From the NCBI GenBank assembly GCA_949383255.1, contig CASJPF010000004.1, positions 1 through 64,000 on the forward strand: a stretch of DNA of 64,000 nt, written 5' to 3'. Below the pieces are notes generated by a model that saw nothing but the letters and a program-made list of their open reading frames with translations, searched no databases and was not told the origin of the DNA. Shown here piece by piece: positions 61,228 through 64,000 of the stretch (within the stretch, counting starts at the first letter, position 1; every line of letters begins with the position of its first letter). The stretch comes from Lachnospiraceae bacterium. Lineage in GTDB: Bacteria > Bacillota > Clostridia > Lachnospirales > Lachnospiraceae. The position numbers and the translations under genes are program-made.

Positions 61228-62514
61228 ATGAGTTTACAGGTAGAAAAGTTGGAAGGAAATATGGCTAAGCTTACAATAGAAGCGTCAGCAGAGGATTTTG
61301 AGAAAGCGGTGGAGAAGGCTTATCAGAAGAGTAAAAGCAAGGTTAGCATTCCGGGATTTCGCAAGGGCAAAGTGCCACGCAAAATAATAGAACAAATGTA
61401 CGGAAAAGAAGTTTTTTATGAAGATGCAGCAAATATTGCTATTCCTACAGCATATGCGGCTGCCGTAGATGAATGTACAGAGGAGATTGTGTCACAGCCA
61501 ACAATTGAGGTTGTGCAGCTCGAGGCAGGGAAGCCTTTTATCTTTACGGCGGAAGTTGCGCTGAAACCGGATGTTACGCTTGGAAAATATAAAGGGATTG
61601 AGATTGATAAGATTGACGTCACTGTCACAGAGGAAGAAATTGATGCCGCAATTGACAAGGAGCGGGAGAGAAATGCTAGAACAACTTTTGTGGAGGACAG
61701 AGCAGTTCAAGATGGAGACATGACTGTGCTGGATTATGAGGGATTTGTGGATGGAAAAACGTTTGAGGGAGGCAAAGATGAAAACTATCCGCTGACGATT
61801 GGATCAAACACATTTATTCCCGGCTTTGAGGAACAGCTGATTGGCGCTGAGATTGGCAAGGAAGTAGAGGTGAATGTGACCTTTCCAGAAGATTATCATG
61901 CGGCGGAGCTTGCTGGAAAGCCGGCTCTGTTTAAATGTATTGTTCGAGAAATCAAGAAGAAAGAACTGCCGGAACTGGATGATGAGTTTGCAAGTGAGGT
62001 GTCAGAGTTTGATACACTGGCTGAGTATAGGGAAGATGTCAAGAAGAATCTCACTCTAAAGAAGGAAGAGGAAGCGAAAAACGAGAGGGAAGAAGCAGTG
62101 GTTGACGCGATTATTGCGGATGCACAGATGGATATTCCCGAGGCTATGCTCACAACTCAACAGCGCCAGATGGCGGATGATTTTTCACAGAGAATTCGGA
62201 TGCAGGGAATTACAATTGAACAGTATTTCCAGTTTACAGGTCTTACAATGGATGCATTGCTAGAGCAAATGAAGCCGCAGGCAGAACAGCGAATTAAGTC
62301 TAGACTTGTTCTGGAGGCAGTGGCTAAAGCTGAAAATCTAGAAGCGAGCGAGGAAGATTACACAAACGAAATCAAAAAAATGGCGGAAGCTTATCGTATG
62401 ACAGAGGAGAAGATGACAGAGATGATTGGTGCATTTGAGGAGAAAGCAATTAAAGAAGACCTCCGTGCAAAGAAAGCTTTAGATTTTGTGGTTGAAAACG
62501 CAGTCGAGAAGTAA
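61228..62514 (+). CDS. tig: trigger factor
   Basis: 428 residues. The ATG at 61228 has AGGAGG upstream; a GTG at 61201 is an alternative. Ribosome-binding signature GFRKGKVPRKIIEQMYG, a central FKBP peptidyl-prolyl isomerase domain (DGDMTVLDYEGFVDGK, GFEEQLIGAEIGKEVEVNV) and a helical C-terminal arm. It binds nascent chains at the ribosome exit. Upstream of clpP-clpX, as in many Firmicutes. Confidence 0.95.
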   Translation: MSLQVEKLEGNMAKLTIEASAEDFEKAVEKAYQKSKSKVSIPGFRKGKVPRKIIEQMYGKEVFYEDAANIAIPTAYAAAVDECTEEIVSQPTIEVVQLEAGKPFIFTAEVALKPDVTLGKYKGIEIDKIDVTVTEEEIDAAIDKERERNARTTFVEDRAVQDGDMTVLDYEGFVDGKTFEGGKDENYPLTIGSNTFIPGFEEQLIGAEIGKEVEVNVTFPEDYHAAELAGKPALFKCIVREIKKKELPELDDEFASEVSEFDTLAEYREDVKKNLTLKKEEEAKNEREEAVVDAIIADAQMDIPEAMLTTQQRQMADDFSQRIRMQGITIEQYFQFTGLTMDALLEQMKPQAEQRIKSRLVLEAVAKAENLEASEEDYTNEIKKMAEAYRMTEEKMTEMIGAFEEKAIKEDLRAKKALDFVVENAVEK

Positions 62515-62561
62515 TCAAGACCATATCAATCATTTTATATTTCAGAGTATGCTTGAAAAAT

Positions 62562-62748
62562 GTAACAGTTCAGCCATGTCATTCCTAAGTTGCCAGAATG
62601 TACATTTTCACCAATGATATTCGGTCTTTGCTGGCGACTTATTTCATGTCGGGTGTCTGCTCTATAGAATTAATAATACAAATTGTCCTTAGCGAGTAAG
62701 CTCCTACATACAATTTGTGCAATCAATTCTGGATGGCTGAACTGTTAC
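62562..62748. repeat. family D palindromic element, full copy
   Basis: 187 bp with a perfect 16-bp terminal inverted repeat GTAACAGTTCAGCCAT (62562-62577 with 62733-62748) and an inner ACAAATTGT/ACAATTTGT pair at 62678 and 62710. A half family A end (AGAGTATGCTTGAAAAAT) abuts it on the left at 62544. Lies between tig and clpP. Confidence 0.75.
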
Positions 62749-62765
62749 TGAAAAATTCTAAAAAA

Positions 62766-62817
62766 AATATAATAATTGTGCATATGATTTGCACAATTAT
62801 TATATTTGTATTATACT
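62766..62817 (+). promoter_or_regulatory. clpP promoter overlapped by a 16-bp palindrome
   Basis: TTGCAC at 62789-62794 and TATACT at 62812-62817, 17-bp spacer, 46 bp upstream of clpP. A perfect 16-bp inverted repeat AATATAATAATTGTGC (62766-62781 with 62791-62806) covers the -35 and most of the spacer. It could be an operator or a terminator for tig. No CtsR-type site is visible. Confidence 0.6.
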
Positions 62818-62863
62818 GAGGTTAAAGTGTTCAGTATCATTATGAAAATCGGAGGTAAATCCC

Positions 62864-63466
62864 ATGAGTTTAGTACCATATGTCATTGAACAGACAAGCC
62901 GCGGGGAACGTTCTTATGATATTTATTCAAGACTCTTAAAGGAGCGGATTATTTTCTTGGGAGAAGAGGTAAATGAAGTGACAGCGAGCCTAACCGTGGC
63001 GCAGTTGTTATTTTTGGAAGCCGAGGACCCAGAGAAAGATATCCAATTATATATAAACAGTCCGGGAGGGTCTGTTACTGCTGGTATGGCAATCTATGAT
63101 ACCATGCGTTATATTAAGTGTGATGTGTCTACTATCTGTATTGGAATGGCTGCCAGTATGGGGGCATTTCTGTTAGCGGGTGGCACCAAAGGGAAGCGTC
63201 TTGCACTTCCCAATGCAGAGATTATGATTCATCAGCCGCTTGGCGGAGCACAAGGACAAGCGACAGAGATAGAAATCGCTGCAAAACATATTCTGCGCAC
63301 AAAGCAGAAATTAAACAGTATCCTTGCAGAAAATTGTGGTCAGCCATATGATGTGATTGCAGCGGATACAGAACGTGATAATTGGAAGTCGGCTGAGGAA
63401 GCCATGCAATACGGATTGATTGACAAAGTAATCACGGACAGGGCTGAAGCAACGGAAGATTTATAG
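62864..63466 (+). CDS. clpP: ATP-dependent Clp protease proteolytic subunit
   Basis: 200 residues, ATG after GGAGG. Catalytic Ser in [14 protein letters not shown], His in [13 protein letters not shown] and the later Asp are present. The N-terminus [20 protein letters not shown] is diagnostic. It forms the tetradecameric protease chamber with ClpX/ClpA unfoldases. clpX follows by 44 bp. Confidence 0.97.
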   Translation: MSLVPYVIEQTSRGERSYDIYSRLLKERIIFLGEEVNEVTASLTVAQLLFLEAEDPEKDIQLYINSPGGSVTAGMAIYDTMRYIKCDVSTICIGMAASMGAFLLAGGTKGKRLALPNAEIMIHQPLGGAQGQATEIEIAAKHILRTKQKLNSILAENCGQPYDVIAADTERDNWKSAEEAMQYGLIDKVITDRAEATEDL

Positions 63467-63510
63467 TTTGAATTTGAGTAGATATAATTATGAGTAAAGG
63501 GAGAAAAAGG

Positions 63511-64000
63511 ATGGCTGGAAAAAGCACTGAAGGAAGGGTAAGATGTTCTTTCTGCAATAAAACACAGGATCAGGTTCGGAAGCTGATAGCAGGTCCATCC
63601 GGTGTTTATATCTGTGATGAGTGTGTAGATATCTGTGCAGACATTATAGAGGAAGAGTATGAGGAGGAGCAAATTGATGGCGGTATTGACATCAACCTCC
63701 TAAAACCTGCCGAGATTAAAGAATTTCTTGACGAGTATGTAATCGGTCAGGAAGAGGCTAAAAAAGTATTGTCCGTAGCTGTCTACAATCATTATAAGCG
63801 TGTTATGGCGGAGAAGGATTTGGACGTTGAATTACAAAAGAGCAATATTATTATGATTGGACCGACTGGCTCAGGAAAAACATATCTGGCACAGACACTT
63901 GCTAAAATTATCAATGTTCCATTTGCAATAGCGGATGCAACAACACTTACAGAGGCAGGCTATGTGGGCGAGGATGTTGAGAATATTCTTTTGAAGCTTA
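63511..64000 (+). CDS. clpX: ClpX ATPase, truncated by the window end
   Basis: 163 residues of the N-terminus. The ATG at 63511 is seven bases after GGGAG. The zinc-binding domain has CSFC and CDEC cysteine pairs, followed by [23 protein letters not shown] and Walker [17 protein letters not shown]. It unfolds substrates for ClpP. The rest lies beyond position 64000. Confidence 0.96.
   Translation, partial: MAGKSTEGRVRCSFCNKTQDQVRKLIAGPSGVYICDECVDICADIIEEEYEEEQIDGGIDINLLKPAEIKEFLDEYVIGQEEAKKVLSVAVYNHYKRVMAEKDLDVELQKSNIIMIGPTGSGKTYLAQTLAKIINVPFAIADATTLTEAGYVGEDVENILLKL

Overview
The window is a stretch of low-GC Firmicutes chromosome, most likely from a gut Lachnospiraceae (Clostridia). The evidence is strong AGGAGG-type ribosome sites, lipobox lipoproteins, an alpha/beta-type small acid-soluble spore protein, Lachnospiraceae-typical families (DUF4250, DUF4358, DUF6020, DUF368, HelD-like helicase), a glnA-ANTAR pair and the tig-clpP-clpX order. 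Genus is not assigned. I see no prophage, transposase, rRNA or CRISPR array.

Layout: 0.08-9.4 kb holds a zinc-ribbon protein, a DUF4422 glycosyltransferase, and a competence/signalling run (comEA, response regulator, sensor kinase, GerMN lipoprotein, comEC, holA, DUF4250). 9.4-12.3 kb is an iron-type ABC uptake system whose binding protein converges on its ATPase/permease genes. 12.3-18.4 kb has a polysaccharide deacetylase, an unknown protein plus a UDP-glucuronate 4-epimerase, an AraC-type regulator, araA, and a free-standing subtilase-propeptide-like protein. 18.9-26 kb carries small housekeeping genes, two identical tRNA-Glu(CUC) genes, gene remnants and a HelD-like helicase. 26-40 kb has aroA, a second deacetylase, lipoproteins, a DUF6020 membrane protein, hisC, DUF368, a methyltransferase, hslO, glnA and an ANTAR regulator. 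40-50 kb is a surface-polysaccharide island: manC-type enzyme, dapF, then two MBOAT acyltransferase + DHHW partner pairs with an ECF sigma/anti-sigma pair and a DUF4358 lipoprotein between them. 50-55 kb has a SEC-C methionine aminopeptidase, a NusG-II + Gx transporter pair, a GH53 galactanase and a DJ-1 protein. 55-60.6 kb is a signalling operon (cheR, cheB, cheY-like, cheW, PAS histidine kinase, HD-GYP regulator) behind a consensus sigma-A promoter. 60.8-64 kb has a spore protein, tig, clpP and the start of clpX.

The most unusual aspect is the intergenic DNA. It holds at least six families of short (about 80-190 bp) palindromic or terminal-inverted-repeat elements, four of them in two or more copies. 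One family (TAGAGCGTGTCTGAAAAAT ends, apparently flanked by TA) lies at gene 3' ends and supplies the stop codons of at least five genes. Two families exist both as full elements and as collapsed end-to-end hairpins. Other points of interest: a CheB whose receiver domain lacks every phosphorylation residue in an operon with no CheA, a pseudo-receiver ANTAR protein beside glnA, and a subtilase propeptide without a protease.

All names rest on motif recognition and family knowledge. No database search was possible.
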